Positions 34,902 through 43,660 of a DNA stretch of 64,000 nucleotides are shown here, piece by piece. Every line of letters starts with the position of its first letter. Position 1 is the stretch's first letter. The stretch comes from an uncultured Muribaculaceae bacterium. GTDB lineage: Bacteria > Bacteroidota > Bacteroidia > Bacteroidales > Muribaculaceae. The translations under genes were made by a program, and so were the position numbers. The notes below the pieces were generated by a model. That model had not been told where the DNA came from, ran no database searches, and saw nothing but the letters and a program-made list of their open reading frames with translations. The DNA is taken from positions 1 through 64,000 of the forward strand of contig CAMXAZ010000004.1 in assembly GCA_947179295.1 (NCBI GenBank). The letters run 5' to 3'.

Positions 34902-35702
34902 ATGAAAAAGAATCTCATCAGAACAATGGCCATCGCCCTCGGTCTGGCCATCGCAGCTCCTGCGTCTGCCCAGTTCAACCTCGGCAAAGCTATCAGCGCA
35001 GGCAAAAAGGCAGTGCAGGCCGCTACTCTCACCGATGCCCAGATGGCTGCCTACGTCAAAGAATCTGTAGACTGGATGGATGCCAACAATCCCGTCACCC
35101 CTGATGACGACCCCTACACCATCCGCCTCAAGAAACTCACCGACGGCCTCAACGATGTTGAAGGAATTCCCTTGAATTTCAAAGTCTACCGCGTGATCGA
35201 CGTCAACGCATTCGCCTGCGCCGACGGCAGTGTGCGCGTGTTCTCCTCTCTGATGGACATCATGAGCGACGACGAGCTTCTCGGCATCATCGGCCATGAG
35301 ATCGGCCACGTGGCAAAACACCACTCCAAAAACGCCTTCCGCACCGAACTCATGACCGGTGCCCTCAAAGACGGCATCGCCTCAACCGGCGGCGTGGCTG
35401 CTGCTCTCACCGAATCTCAGCTCGGCCAGCTCAGCGAATCGCTCATCAACGCCAAATATTCGCAGAAGCAGGAGAAAGAAGCTGATGACTACGGCTATGA
35501 ATTCCTGAAATCTCACGGCAAAAACCCCTGGGGCATGGTTCAGGCTTTCGAAAAATTCCAGAAAATGGAAGCTGAATCCGGAGCATCTTCTTCATACATC
35601 AACAAGATGTTCTCCTCTCACCCCGAAACCAAAGAGCGCATCAAACGCATGAGCGAACGCTGCACAAAAGACGGCATTGCCCGCCCCGCAGAATCGAAAT
35701 AA
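34902..35702 (+). CDS. M48-family zinc metalloprotease, exported
   Basis: This 266-residue protein has a signal peptide (MKKNLIRTMAIALGLAIAAPASAQF) and a peptidase M48 domain. The zinc motif is HEIGH with His132, Glu133 and His136, and the third ligand is Glu193 in KEADDYGYEF. Small exported M48 proteins (BepA/LoiP type) take part in envelope protein quality control in the periplasm. It is monocistronic, with its own leader and a perfect bidirectional terminator shared with mscL. The C-terminal FSSHPETKERIKRMSE is a family-typical closing helix. Confidence 0.92.
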   Translation: MKKNLIRTMAIALGLAIAAPASAQFNLGKAISAGKKAVQAATLTDAQMAAYVKESVDWMDANNPVTPDDDPYTIRLKKLTDGLNDVEGIPLNFKVYRVIDVNAFACADGSVRVFSSLMDIMSDDELLGIIGHEIGHVAKHHSKNAFRTELMTGALKDGIASTGGVAAALTESQLGQLSESLINAKYSQKQEKEADDYGYEFLKSHGKNPWGMVQAFEKFQKMEAESGASSSYINKMFSSHPETKERIKRMSERCTKDGIARPAESK

Positions 35703-35715
35703 GATACCATACTCT

Positions 35716-35757
35716 AAAAAATCAGGGACATCCTCAAACCGGATGTCCCTGATTTTT
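35716..35757. terminator. Bidirectional terminator between M48 peptidase and mscL
   Basis: AAAAATCAGGGACATCC and GGATGTCCCTGATTTTT form a perfect stem with a 7-nt loop and T-runs on both strands. It serves two convergent genes. Confidence 0.95.
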
Positions 35758-35808
35758 TTACATAATTCCGGAAACCGCCCCCTCGCCGGGAGCAGACATC
35801 CGGCGCGA

Positions 35809-36234
35809 TCAGTTCTTCTCCTTAAGAAGATCGCGGATCTCGGTGAGAAGCACCTCTTCCTTGGTCGGTTCGGGATCGGCAGCCGGAGCCTCCTCCTTCT
35901 TGCGCTTCAGTTGGTTGATGCCCTTGATGGCAATGAAGATACACAGAGCCACAATGATAAAATCGACTATCGTCTGAATCCACGTGCCCCAGTTGAGAGT
36001 CACTTCAGGCTTAAGCACCTCCTGGGTAGTCCCGTCGATGACAGCCTGCTGGATCACAAACTTATAGTCGGTAAAATTCATGCCTCCGGTGGCTACCCCG
36101 ACGAGAGGCATGATGATATCATCGACCAGCGAGGAGATGATTTTGCCGAAAGCGGCACCGATTACCACACCGACTGCCATGTCGATGACATTGCCACGCA
36201 TGGCAAATTCCTTGAATTCCTTTACAAATGACAT
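35809..36234 (-). CDS. mscL: Large-conductance mechanosensitive channel MscL
   Basis: The 141-residue protein starts with the MscL signature [40 protein letters not shown], which is helix 1 lining the pore. A periplasmic loop containing MNFTDYKFV and [14 protein letters not shown] follows, then helix 2 ([22 protein letters not shown]) and a charged C-terminal helix ([13 protein letters not shown]). The channel is a homopentamer in the inner membrane that opens on sudden osmotic downshift. The size is normal. The gene stands alone on the minus strand. Confidence 0.97.
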   Translation of the reverse strand: MSFVKEFKEFAMRGNVIDMAVGVVIGAAFGKIISSLVDDIIMPLVGVATGGMNFTDYKFVIQQAVIDGTTQEVLKPEVTLNWGTWIQTIVDFIIVALCIFIAIKGINQLKRKKEEAPAADPEPTKEEVLLTEIRDLLKEKN

Positions 36235-37590
<1,356 letters not shown>

Positions 37591-37630
37591 TAATCAGCCA
37601 ACCGCTTCATTCAAGCATAAAAATTCAACG

Positions 37631-37670
37631 GAAGCAGCCCCGATTTTTCGAGGCTGCTTCTTCTTGTTTA
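37631..37670 (+). terminator. Rho-independent terminator of gapA
   Basis: GAAGCAGCC (37631-37639) pairs with GGCTGCTTC (37652-37660), with an inner CGA/TCG pair and a T-rich loop, followed by TTCTTGTTT. Confidence 0.9.
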
Positions 37671-37761
37671 AGAGTGCGTTTACTTTTATAGACCGGAAGT
37701 TGGTCCAATAGACCGCCCATGCAGGATTCAGACAGTGATGCCTCGATCTCATTCGGAGCCC

Positions 37762-37985
37762 GGTTTACCGCTCCGGATGGTGATGCCGGGCAGGACACCG
37801 GTTTACCACTCCGGATGGTGATGTCCGGCAGGACACCGATTTACCACTCCGGATGGTGATGTCCGGCAGGACATCGGTTTACTCATAGCCCGTGACACCG
37901 AAGCGCAAAGCGCGAAGGTGTCACGGGTTTGCCATTCCCCCGCATGTGGTGTCCGGCAGGACACCGATTTACCACTCCGGATGGT
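37762..37985. repeat. 38-bp tandem repeat array interrupted by a hairpin
   Basis: Three full 38-bp units are adjacent (37762-37799, 37800-37837, 37838-37875), each reading about GGTTTACCACTCCGGATGG followed by TGATGTCCGGCAGGACACC. A fourth begins at 37876 and is interrupted by a hairpin. A diverged unit (37926-37965) and a partial one (37966-37985) follow. Each unit contains the palindrome GTCC-GGCA-GGAC. There are no spacers, so it is not a CRISPR array. The array lies in the 747-nt gap between gapA and the next large gene. Confidence 0.85.
37889..37927. repeat. Long hairpin inserted in the tandem array
   Basis: CCCGTGACACC (37889-37899) pairs perfectly with GGTGTCACGGG (37917-37927), enclosing GAA-GCGC-AAA-GCGC-GAA, itself partly palindromic. 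It is followed by TTTG. The core GACACCGAAGCGCAAAGCGCG recurs with one mismatch, inverted, at 15136-15156. Confidence 0.75.
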
Positions 37986-38026
37986 ATATCGCCGCATTAT
38001 CGCACTATTTCGAAGGCCGAATGTCG

Positions 38027-38034
38027 TATCTTTG
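38027..38034 (+). promoter_or_regulatory. Isolated -7 box after the repeat array
   Basis: TATCTTTG fits TAnnTTTG. No -33 box lies at the usual distance (TTTC at 15 nt). A 24-codon ORF begins 19 nt downstream. Confidence 0.3.
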
Positions 38035-38052
38035 CAGTACATTTTCCCCGAT

Positions 38053-38127
38053 ATGGATTTTAACAACCGCCTTTTTACATTAATATCCACCCTTCCCTTC
38101 ACCGACTCCCTTCTTGATCTCTTTTAA
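38053..38127 (+). CDS. Possible 24-residue small ORF
   Basis: An ATG 19 nt after the TATCTTTG box opens a 24-codon frame (MDFNNRLFTLISTLPFTDSL and four more residues) ending in TAA. The peptide is hydrophobic and short. Nothing else supports it being translated, and a chance ORF or an untranslated RNA is as likely. Confidence 0.15.
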   Translation: MDFNNRLFTLISTLPFTDSLLDLF

Positions 38128-38190
38128 CCACAATTCATTACGTTTTACAAAAAAAATTAGCCTTAATATGTATAATTAAAAATAATTCAC

Positions 38191-38198
38191 TATCTTTG
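38191..38198 (+). promoter_or_regulatory. Candidate -7 box of the Por-like-tail protein gene
   Basis: TATCTTTG fits the -7 element, with an AT-rich region upstream but no clear TTTG. It would give a leader of about 130 nt before ATG 38338. Confidence 0.45.
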
Positions 38199-38337
38199 TC
38201 AGGATTTTTCGAAAAAATCAGTGGAGAATTCATCCGGAACATTCGGATCTGCAATCTCGAAACCAGATAAATATATTTTCACCTTACTAATAACCAATCG
38301 GCCTTGTACCGGGCCAAATTAAAACTTTTTTTTGCGT

Positions 38338-39630
38338 ATGAAAAAAACTTTACTCTCACTGGCAGCAGTTGCAATCACCTTAAGCGCAAATGCTGAAAAG
38401 ACCCTTTGGACCATGTCCGACTTCAAAGAGGCTAATCCTGCTATCAATACGGCAACCACTTACACCTACAATGGACTTACATTTTATGGTGATTCAAAGA
38501 GCGATTATGCCGCCGGAGCGACTGTTGATGTTGAAAACTATTCTTTCAAATTCGACGGACGTATTAAACTGGGTGGAGCTTCAGTATTCCAAAGCAACAA
38601 AACTATGTCGCGTGTGTTCGAATTCGAAGCAGATGCCAATGAACCCATCCTCGTTTTCTTCACTCATGGATCTTCTTCCGGTGACCCCCGTGGAACATAT
38701 CTGAGCAATGCCGCTTCTACTACCAAAAATGACACAAGCACAGCATTCGCAAATCTCGCAGCTGAGGCCGGCAGCAAAGCGTGTCTTAGCGGTGTAAATC
38801 CCACCACTGGTAAAGTTTATGTATGGTGCGACAACAATAACGCCATCTATGCAATTGCCAAAGGTTACACTCTTGAAGAACTCAATGATTTCATGAACGG
38901 CAGCAGCGAAGATCCCGCTGAAGGCGAAGAGATCACATTTAATCTTGAGGATTTCTCTAAATGGGGAAAACCGGAACAGAACGTAACTGCAAAAGGCACC
39001 GTTATTTATAATGAAGCAGACAAAACTTACACCTTCCCCAACTTCCTTGGCAGCAAAACCGATGTGACATTCGCTGTTGAAGCTGTAGAAGGCTCAACAC
39101 TTTTCAAAGTTGTTCCTCAGAACAATGTAACTGTTGGAACTGGAGACTACTACGGAGCACCTGTTGACACATATACATTCCCCGGACTTGAATCAAACAA
39201 CTCTATCTGGTTTGGTCTTGATGGCGTTAACTCCGTATGCTTCAGCAATCCTACTTTCTACGGCTACAAGGCATCTTCAGCAAGCAAAGAAGCAGAAAAA
39301 TTAGTTGACACTCCTACTTCAGCTAATGATTATCGCTACTATTATGCCGTAAGCTTCTATATTGCATCCAAATATTGCAATTGGAACCCCGCAACCGGTG
39401 CAGCTGATGCAGTAAGTGCAACTCCCGGCTCGTTCAACCTGAAGTTCAATCTTGAAATTCCTGCTTCAGACGACCAGTCAGGCATCGACAGCATCGTTAC
39501 TGACTCTGCTGACGAAAATGCACCTGTTGAATACTACAACCTCCAGGGCATCCGCCTCAGCGAACCCGCAGCCGGCCAGATCGTGATCCGCCGCCAGGGT
39601 TCTAAGGTTAGCAAAATCGTTGTACGCTAA
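38338..39630 (+). CDS. Secreted protein with Por-like C-terminal sorting tail, function unknown
   Basis: The ATG at 38338 opens a signal peptide (MKKTLLSLAAVAITLSANAEK); the ORF track uses an upstream TTG. The 430-residue product is not recognised. The N-terminal half (about 20-185) reads as a beta-rich domain (TTYTYNGLTFYGDSKSDY, FKFDGRIKLGG). A linker SSEDPAEGEE precedes a second beta domain (about 200-320). The C-terminus EYYNLQGIRLSEPAAGQIVI has the YYNLQGxR...G pattern of Por/type IX secretion-like tails seen on many Muribaculaceae and Prevotella proteins. Export to the surface is likely. The role is unknown. Confidence 0.8.
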   Translation: MKKTLLSLAAVAITLSANAEKTLWTMSDFKEANPAINTATTYTYNGLTFYGDSKSDYAAGATVDVENYSFKFDGRIKLGGASVFQSNKTMSRVFEFEADANEPILVFFTHGSSSGDPRGTYLSNAASTTKNDTSTAFANLAAEAGSKACLSGVNPTTGKVYVWCDNNNAIYAIAKGYTLEELNDFMNGSSEDPAEGEEITFNLEDFSKWGKPEQNVTAKGTVIYNEADKTYTFPNFLGSKTDVTFAVEAVEGSTLFKVVPQNNVTVGTGDYYGAPVDTYTFPGLESNNSIWFGLDGVNSVCFSNPTFYGYKASSASKEAEKLVDTPTSANDYRYYYAVSFYIASKYCNWNPATGAADAVSATPGSFNLKFNLEIPASDDQSGIDSIVTDSADENAPVEYYNLQGIRLSEPAAGQIVIRRQGSKVSKIVVR

Positions 39631-39670
39631 TCCTTATCACCACGATTTAAATCAACTCAATAAATAGCAG

Positions 39671-39709
39671 ATCGGCGACCTCACTCCGAGGCCGCCGATT
39701 TGTTTTTTT
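39671..39709 (+). terminator. Rho-independent terminator
   Basis: ATCGGCG-A-CCTC and GAGG-C-CGCCGAT form an 11-bp stem with one mismatch, followed by TTGTTTTTTT. Its T-run overlaps the -33 box of the next promoter. Confidence 0.92.
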
Positions 39710-39730
39710 ATCGCAATTTTGGTAATTTTG
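39699..39730 (+). promoter_or_regulatory. Promoter of the DEAD-box helicase gene
   Basis: TTTG (39699-39702), a 20-nt spacer and TAATTTTG (39723-39730) match the consensus. It overlaps the preceding terminator. Confidence 0.75.
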
Positions 39731-39783
39731 TATTCACGAAGAAATCATTACCACATTATAATATATAATATCACTCCCCTTAT

Positions 39784-41172
39784 ATGAAATTTGACGAGCT
39801 TGATCTGAGCTACGATATACTTGACGCACTCGATGCAATGCGTTTCGACGAGTGCACCCCAATCCAGGAACAGGCCATCCCCGTGATCCTTGAAGGCCGC
39901 GACCTAATAGCCGTAGCCCAGACCGGCACCGGCAAAACCGCCGCATATCTGCTCCCGGTAATCGACAGACTGGCCGACATGCCCGAAGCCAAAGACTATG
40001 TGAACTGCATCGTGATGTCGCCCACCCGCGAACTCGCCCAGCAGATCGACCGCCAGATGGAAGGCTTCGCCTACTACGTCCCGGTCAACAGCGTGGCCAT
40101 CTACGGCGGAACCGACGGAGCCGGATTCGCCCAGCAACAACGCGGCCTCAAAATGGGAGCCGATGTGGTGATAGCAACCCCTGGACGCCTCCTCGCCCAC
40201 CTGCAGATGGGCTATGTGGATCTCTCGCGCGTCTCCTACTTCATCCTCGACGAAGCCGACCGTATGCTCGACATGGGTTTCTATGATGACATCATGCAGA
40301 TTGTCAAGCATCTGCCCAAAGACCGCCAGACCCTGATGTTTTCAGCAACAATGCCTCCGAAAATCCAGCAGCTGGCCAAAGCCATCCTCAACGATCCGGC
40401 CGAAGTCAAGATAGCAGTCTCCCGACCGACCGAAAAAATAGACCAATCGGCATTCGTATGCCATGAAGGCCAGAAGACAGGCATACTAAAGCACCTATTC
40501 CGTACAGCCCACTCTCAGCGGGTCATCATATTCTCATCCTCGAAAATCAAAGTCAAGGAACTCGCCCGCGAACTGCGCCGCTGCAAGGTAAAAACCGGAG
40601 AGATGCACTCAGATCTCGACCAGAACGTCCGCGAAGAAGTGCTGCTCGATTTCAGAGCCGGAAAAATCGACGTGCTCGTAGCCACTGACATCGTAGCGCG
40701 AGGCATCGACATCGACGACATCGCAATGGTGGTCAACTACGACGTGCCCCGCGAAGCCGAAGACTACGTACACCGCATCGGCCGCACCGCCCGCGCCAAC
40801 GCCGACGGAAAAGCCGTCACCCTCGTATCTGCCAAAGAGCAGTCGAAATTCGGCCAGATCGAAAGTTTCCTCGGCTATGAAGTGCGCAAGGAAACAGTGC
40901 CCGCCGAACTCGGCGAAGCTCCGGAATACAACCCCTCACGCCGTCAGAGCAGCCGCGGAGATCGCCGCAACCGCAAGCCGTCACGCTCAGGAGGCAAAGG
41001 GCGCACAGGCAAAAGCAGCAGCCGCAACAACAATAGCAACAGCGAAAATAGCAGCAACGGCAACAAACGCCATTCCCGCAAGAACCATCATAATCACAGC
41101 CGGAAGAAAACTTCGGGAGGCGCAAACGGCTCAGACAATTCAAAAAACAACTCCACGCCGCCCCAAAGCTGA
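39784..41172 (+). CDS. DEAD-box ATP-dependent RNA helicase (RhlE type)
   Basis: This 462-residue protein has the two RecA-like helicase domains. Motifs in order are the Q-motif region CTPIQEQAIP, motif I AQTGTGKT, Ia PTRELAQQ, II DEAD, III SAT, V VATDIVARGIDI and VI HRIGRTARA. The C-terminal 75 residues are basic and low-complexity (RGDRRNRKPSRSGGKGRTGK, then Ser/Asn-rich), a typical RNA-binding tail. It unwinds short RNA duplexes, for example in ribosome assembly or cold adaptation. It has its own promoter and is convergent with the GT-C gene, with no clear terminator between them. Confidence 0.95.
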   Translation: MKFDELDLSYDILDALDAMRFDECTPIQEQAIPVILEGRDLIAVAQTGTGKTAAYLLPVIDRLADMPEAKDYVNCIVMSPTRELAQQIDRQMEGFAYYVPVNSVAIYGGTDGAGFAQQQRGLKMGADVVIATPGRLLAHLQMGYVDLSRVSYFILDEADRMLDMGFYDDIMQIVKHLPKDRQTLMFSATMPPKIQQLAKAILNDPAEVKIAVSRPTEKIDQSAFVCHEGQKTGILKHLFRTAHSQRVIIFSSSKIKVKELARELRRCKVKTGEMHSDLDQNVREEVLLDFRAGKIDVLVATDIVARGIDIDDIAMVVNYDVPREAEDYVHRIGRTARANADGKAVTLVSAKEQSKFGQIESFLGYEVRKETVPAELGEAPEYNPSRRQSSRGDRRNRKPSRSGGKGRTGKSSSRNNNSNSENSSNGNKRHSRKNHHNHSRKKTSGGANGSDNSKNNSTPPQS

Positions 41173-41220
41173 ATCTGCACGGCAACTCGGAGGCCATTCA
41201 CGCAACGATGAACGCGCCGC

Positions 41221-42816
41221 TTACTTCCTATGATACAATTTAAATCCGCATCCTTCACACTCCACCTCGAAACCGCAGGCCCTGAGAAGAGATGCCGAAC
41301 TTTCGTTTCGGCCTGAGAGGAGGAATATGTAATCGTTTGTCCCGCATAGCTCACGGAGCATTCCAAGCTCATCTTCTCCGTCAAGATAATGGAAATGATG
41401 CAGATTGTAGGAAGTTGTGTCCTTATAGATATAGTCATAGATATAACGCTCCGTACCCACCACGGCATATCGGCCTCCCTCGGCGGCTATCGCCTCGATC
41501 CGCGGAGCGACCTCAGTCAGTGTCTCTATGTCGGTAAGCTCCGGATCGGCTCTCAGCCCGGCAAGATGATCGAATCTGCCAAGATCCGCAGTCGAAGCCT
41601 TAAGATTTTCCCGCTGCACATATAAAGTCACGGTCAGCACTGACACTACAGCAATCCCCGTATAGGTAATCAACAGACTGTAAAGCCGCTTGTCTATAAG
41701 CGCACACAGCAGCGGAATGCCCGTGAGGACCATAGGTCTCTCAACAAAACCGTCAGACCCGACGGTTGCAAGCATCACACAGCCTGTAACCACTGTCATA
41801 CGCGCCACATCCGGCCGAAGTCTGCTGTCATGAGTGGCATTATAGAGCCACGGCAACACTAAAACCAGTATGTAAAAACTCTGTAGCAACCCGAACGGAT
41901 GGATGTCATCTCTGAGATACATCCTCATGAAGTTGAACGACAGAAACGCGCAGACTGCCGAGACCATCCAGAAACCGGCAAGCCGTCTACGCTTCATCAA
42001 GCCCACCAGACACGTTCCGGCAAAGCACAGTGCCATAGGATAATAGGCCACAAAGACGTTTCGGCTGCATTCCTGCAACCGCCATATCAGATAGCCCGTC
42101 TCAAAATGGCGGTTGATGATATTTTCAGGCGACCACGCTCTGACGTAGACGCTGAAATCGCCTCCGCTCATCAGAAGAATGACACCGCAGCCCACAACCG
42201 CAAAGGCAATAAGCCCAACAGCCGACTGCTTAACGACAGTCACTAAGCGCCTCCTCTCATCTCGGCTGACCCATATGATCAGCGCCAGAATCGCAGGCAA
42301 TGCAGCAAGAGTAGACGCCCGGCTCAATGCCATCAGCGCCGAGAGCGCCCCTACCGCCGCAATACGTCCCGGACCCGGACGGTCCATATACCACAGCAGA
42401 CCTATGGCAAATGCCGTCATGAACGGATAGGCGCCCGCATCCCAGCCATAGAGAGGCAATGACACAAAACGCGCCGCCGCACACAGCATCAGAAACAGCA
42501 GCGAAGATAAAAGCGGCTGTCCTGTCTTCCTATACAGGAAAAGACAAGACGCCGCTATTGATAACTGATAACAGATGACCATCAGCACCCGCAGCTGATA
42601 AAGGCCGTCGCCGGCCAGACGCGTCCACAGATTGCCGATGTAGAACGCAAGCATCCCGATCGGCGCATCCGAATAATTCCTGACCGACAGGGCCTGATAA
42701 GCCTCATCGGTCCAGTAGACATAATCTCCAAGCGCCACATAGGGCAACACAAGCCCGCAAATGACTGACAATAGAGAAATCAGCAATACCTGCTGACGGG
42801 TCATCTTGATCTGCAT
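41221..42816 (-). CDS. Multi-pass membrane protein resembling GT-C glycosyltransferases
   Basis: This 531-residue protein has about ten hydrophobic segments. The first loop carries YWTDEAYQAL, matching the acidic D-E motif that GT-C enzymes (ArnT/PMT type) place after helix 1. The C-terminal 110 residues are soluble (RIEAIAAEGGRYAVVGTERY, then NDYIFLLSGRNE). GT-C enzymes transfer sugars from polyprenyl phosphates outside the inner membrane. The fold assignment rests on topology and the short motif only; a permease-like or other membrane protein cannot be excluded. It lies 52 nt after the YhcH-family gene and could share its transcript. Confidence 0.6.
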   Translation of the reverse strand: MQIKMTRQQVLLISLLSVICGLVLPYVALGDYVYWTDEAYQALSVRNYSDAPIGMLAFYIGNLWTRLAGDGLYQLRVLMVICYQLSIAASCLFLYRKTGQPLLSSLLFLMLCAAARFVSLPLYGWDAGAYPFMTAFAIGLLWYMDRPGPGRIAAVGALSALMALSRASTLAALPAILALIIWVSRDERRRLVTVVKQSAVGLIAFAVVGCGVILLMSGGDFSVYVRAWSPENIINRHFETGYLIWRLQECSRNVFVAYYPMALCFAGTCLVGLMKRRRLAGFWMVSAVCAFLSFNFMRMYLRDDIHPFGLLQSFYILVLVLPWLYNATHDSRLRPDVARMTVVTGCVMLATVGSDGFVERPMVLTGIPLLCALIDKRLYSLLITYTGIAVVSVLTVTLYVQRENLKASTADLGRFDHLAGLRADPELTDIETLTEVAPRIEAIAAEGGRYAVVGTERYIYDYIYKDTTSYNLHHFHYLDGEDELGMLRELCGTNDYIFLLSGRNESSASLLRACGFEVECEGCGFKLYHRK

Positions 42817-42868
42817 TATTTTTGAAGTCAGAATGACTGAATTTCAGAAACCGTAAACAGACGGCCTC

Positions 42869-43420
42869 TTATTTGGCATATTCGATCTTGCCCACGAGCT
42901 TGCGCGAGATGCCTGGATTTTCCATCGAACGCACCGACGGCTGATGCATGTCTTTCGGGAAATAGAGGAAAAAGCGGTCGGCAGGAGCAGGAGAATAGAC
43001 AATCTCCTCATCGGTCGAATAGTTAGTGCGGTCCTTCACAGGGTCATACTCATTGATCGGAGTCACATTTCCGGCCACGCCCATCAGCTCATTACCCTCG
43101 TAAGTGTACTGCAGGTCAATAAAATTGCGGTGAGACTCGATTTTGGTTTCCTCAGCAGACTTCGGAGTATATTCGAGCACATTGATCCACAGACGGCCCT
43201 CCTCAAGCACAATCTTCTTTCCGGCTTCGAGAGTCATCGGATCGGTCTCGGCAAGAAATTTGAAGAGCTTGTCCCAGAGAGCCTTGTTGCGCTGATACTG
43301 ATTGGCGAATTCGAGAGCGTCGATGCTCTTGTCAGCATTTACGGACCATCCGTTGGCCCACTCGCGGCTCTCGACCCACTGCTGCGCCTCGGCAGCAGTC
43401 ATAAGATTTTCATTTGTCAT
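42869..43420 (-). CDS. YhcH/YjgK/YiaL family protein
   Basis: The 183-residue protein matches the YhcH/YjgK/YiaL (DUF386) family, with LEEGRLWINVLEYTPKS, ESHRNFIDLQYTYEGNELMGV and FFLYFPKDMHQPSV. The fold is a cupin-like beta-sandwich that binds a metal; the conserved His and Glu of these motifs are the likely ligands. Members often accompany sugar-acid or sialic acid catabolism and are thought to act on sugar anomers, but the reaction is not settled. The N-terminus (NLMTAAEAQQWVESREWANG) is longer than in enterobacterial members. A near-perfect promoter precedes it. Confidence 0.9.
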   Translation of the reverse strand: MTNENLMTAAEAQQWVESREWANGWSVNADKSIDALEFANQYQRNKALWDKLFKFLAETDPMTLEAGKKIVLEEGRLWINVLEYTPKSAEETKIESHRNFIDLQYTYEGNELMGVAGNVTPINEYDPVKDRTNYSTDEEIVYSPAPADRFFLYFPKDMHQPSVRSMENPGISRKLVGKIEYAK

Positions 43421-43493
43421 GGTTCTTTCGGTATGATTTTGATTATCTGTATGTGAGTTCTTAGTTACTTATAAACCCTGATTTTTCCTTATG

Positions 43494-43525
43494 CAAAAGT
43501 AGTTATTGCAGCCGACAATTGCAAA
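43494..43525 (-). promoter_or_regulatory. Promoter of the YhcH-family gene
   Basis: On the minus strand TTTG (43525-43522), a 20-nt spacer and TACTTTTG (43501-43494) match the consensus exactly. The leader would be about 65 nt. Confidence 0.8.
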
Positions 43526-43551
43526 TAACTCCACTATCCGCAAGCCGGCTG

Positions 43552-43583
43552 CTTGGTGAAGCGACTATTTTTTCGTAATTTTG
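43552..43583 (+). promoter_or_regulatory. Promoter of the GH28 gene
   Basis: CTTG (43552-43555), a 20-nt spacer and TAATTTTG (43576-43583). It lies over the first codons of the longest ORF (43553) and supports the start at 43661. Confidence 0.65.
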
Positions 43584-43660
43584 CCGGAGTCTCCGGATGG
43601 AGGCGCTTTTATCATTTTTCAGAACAACTATCTTTTGACCAACCACCTTCTCTGATTTCC

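Noticed and set aside
37762-37985. CRISPR array
   Set aside because: The units follow one another directly with no unique spacers, and no cas gene is in the window.
37803-38102. 99-residue minus-strand ORF across the repeats
   Set aside because: The peptide is a translation of the 38-bp repeat (recurring CRTSPSGVVNRCPAG-type text). It has no promoter and reflects the repeat rather than a gene.
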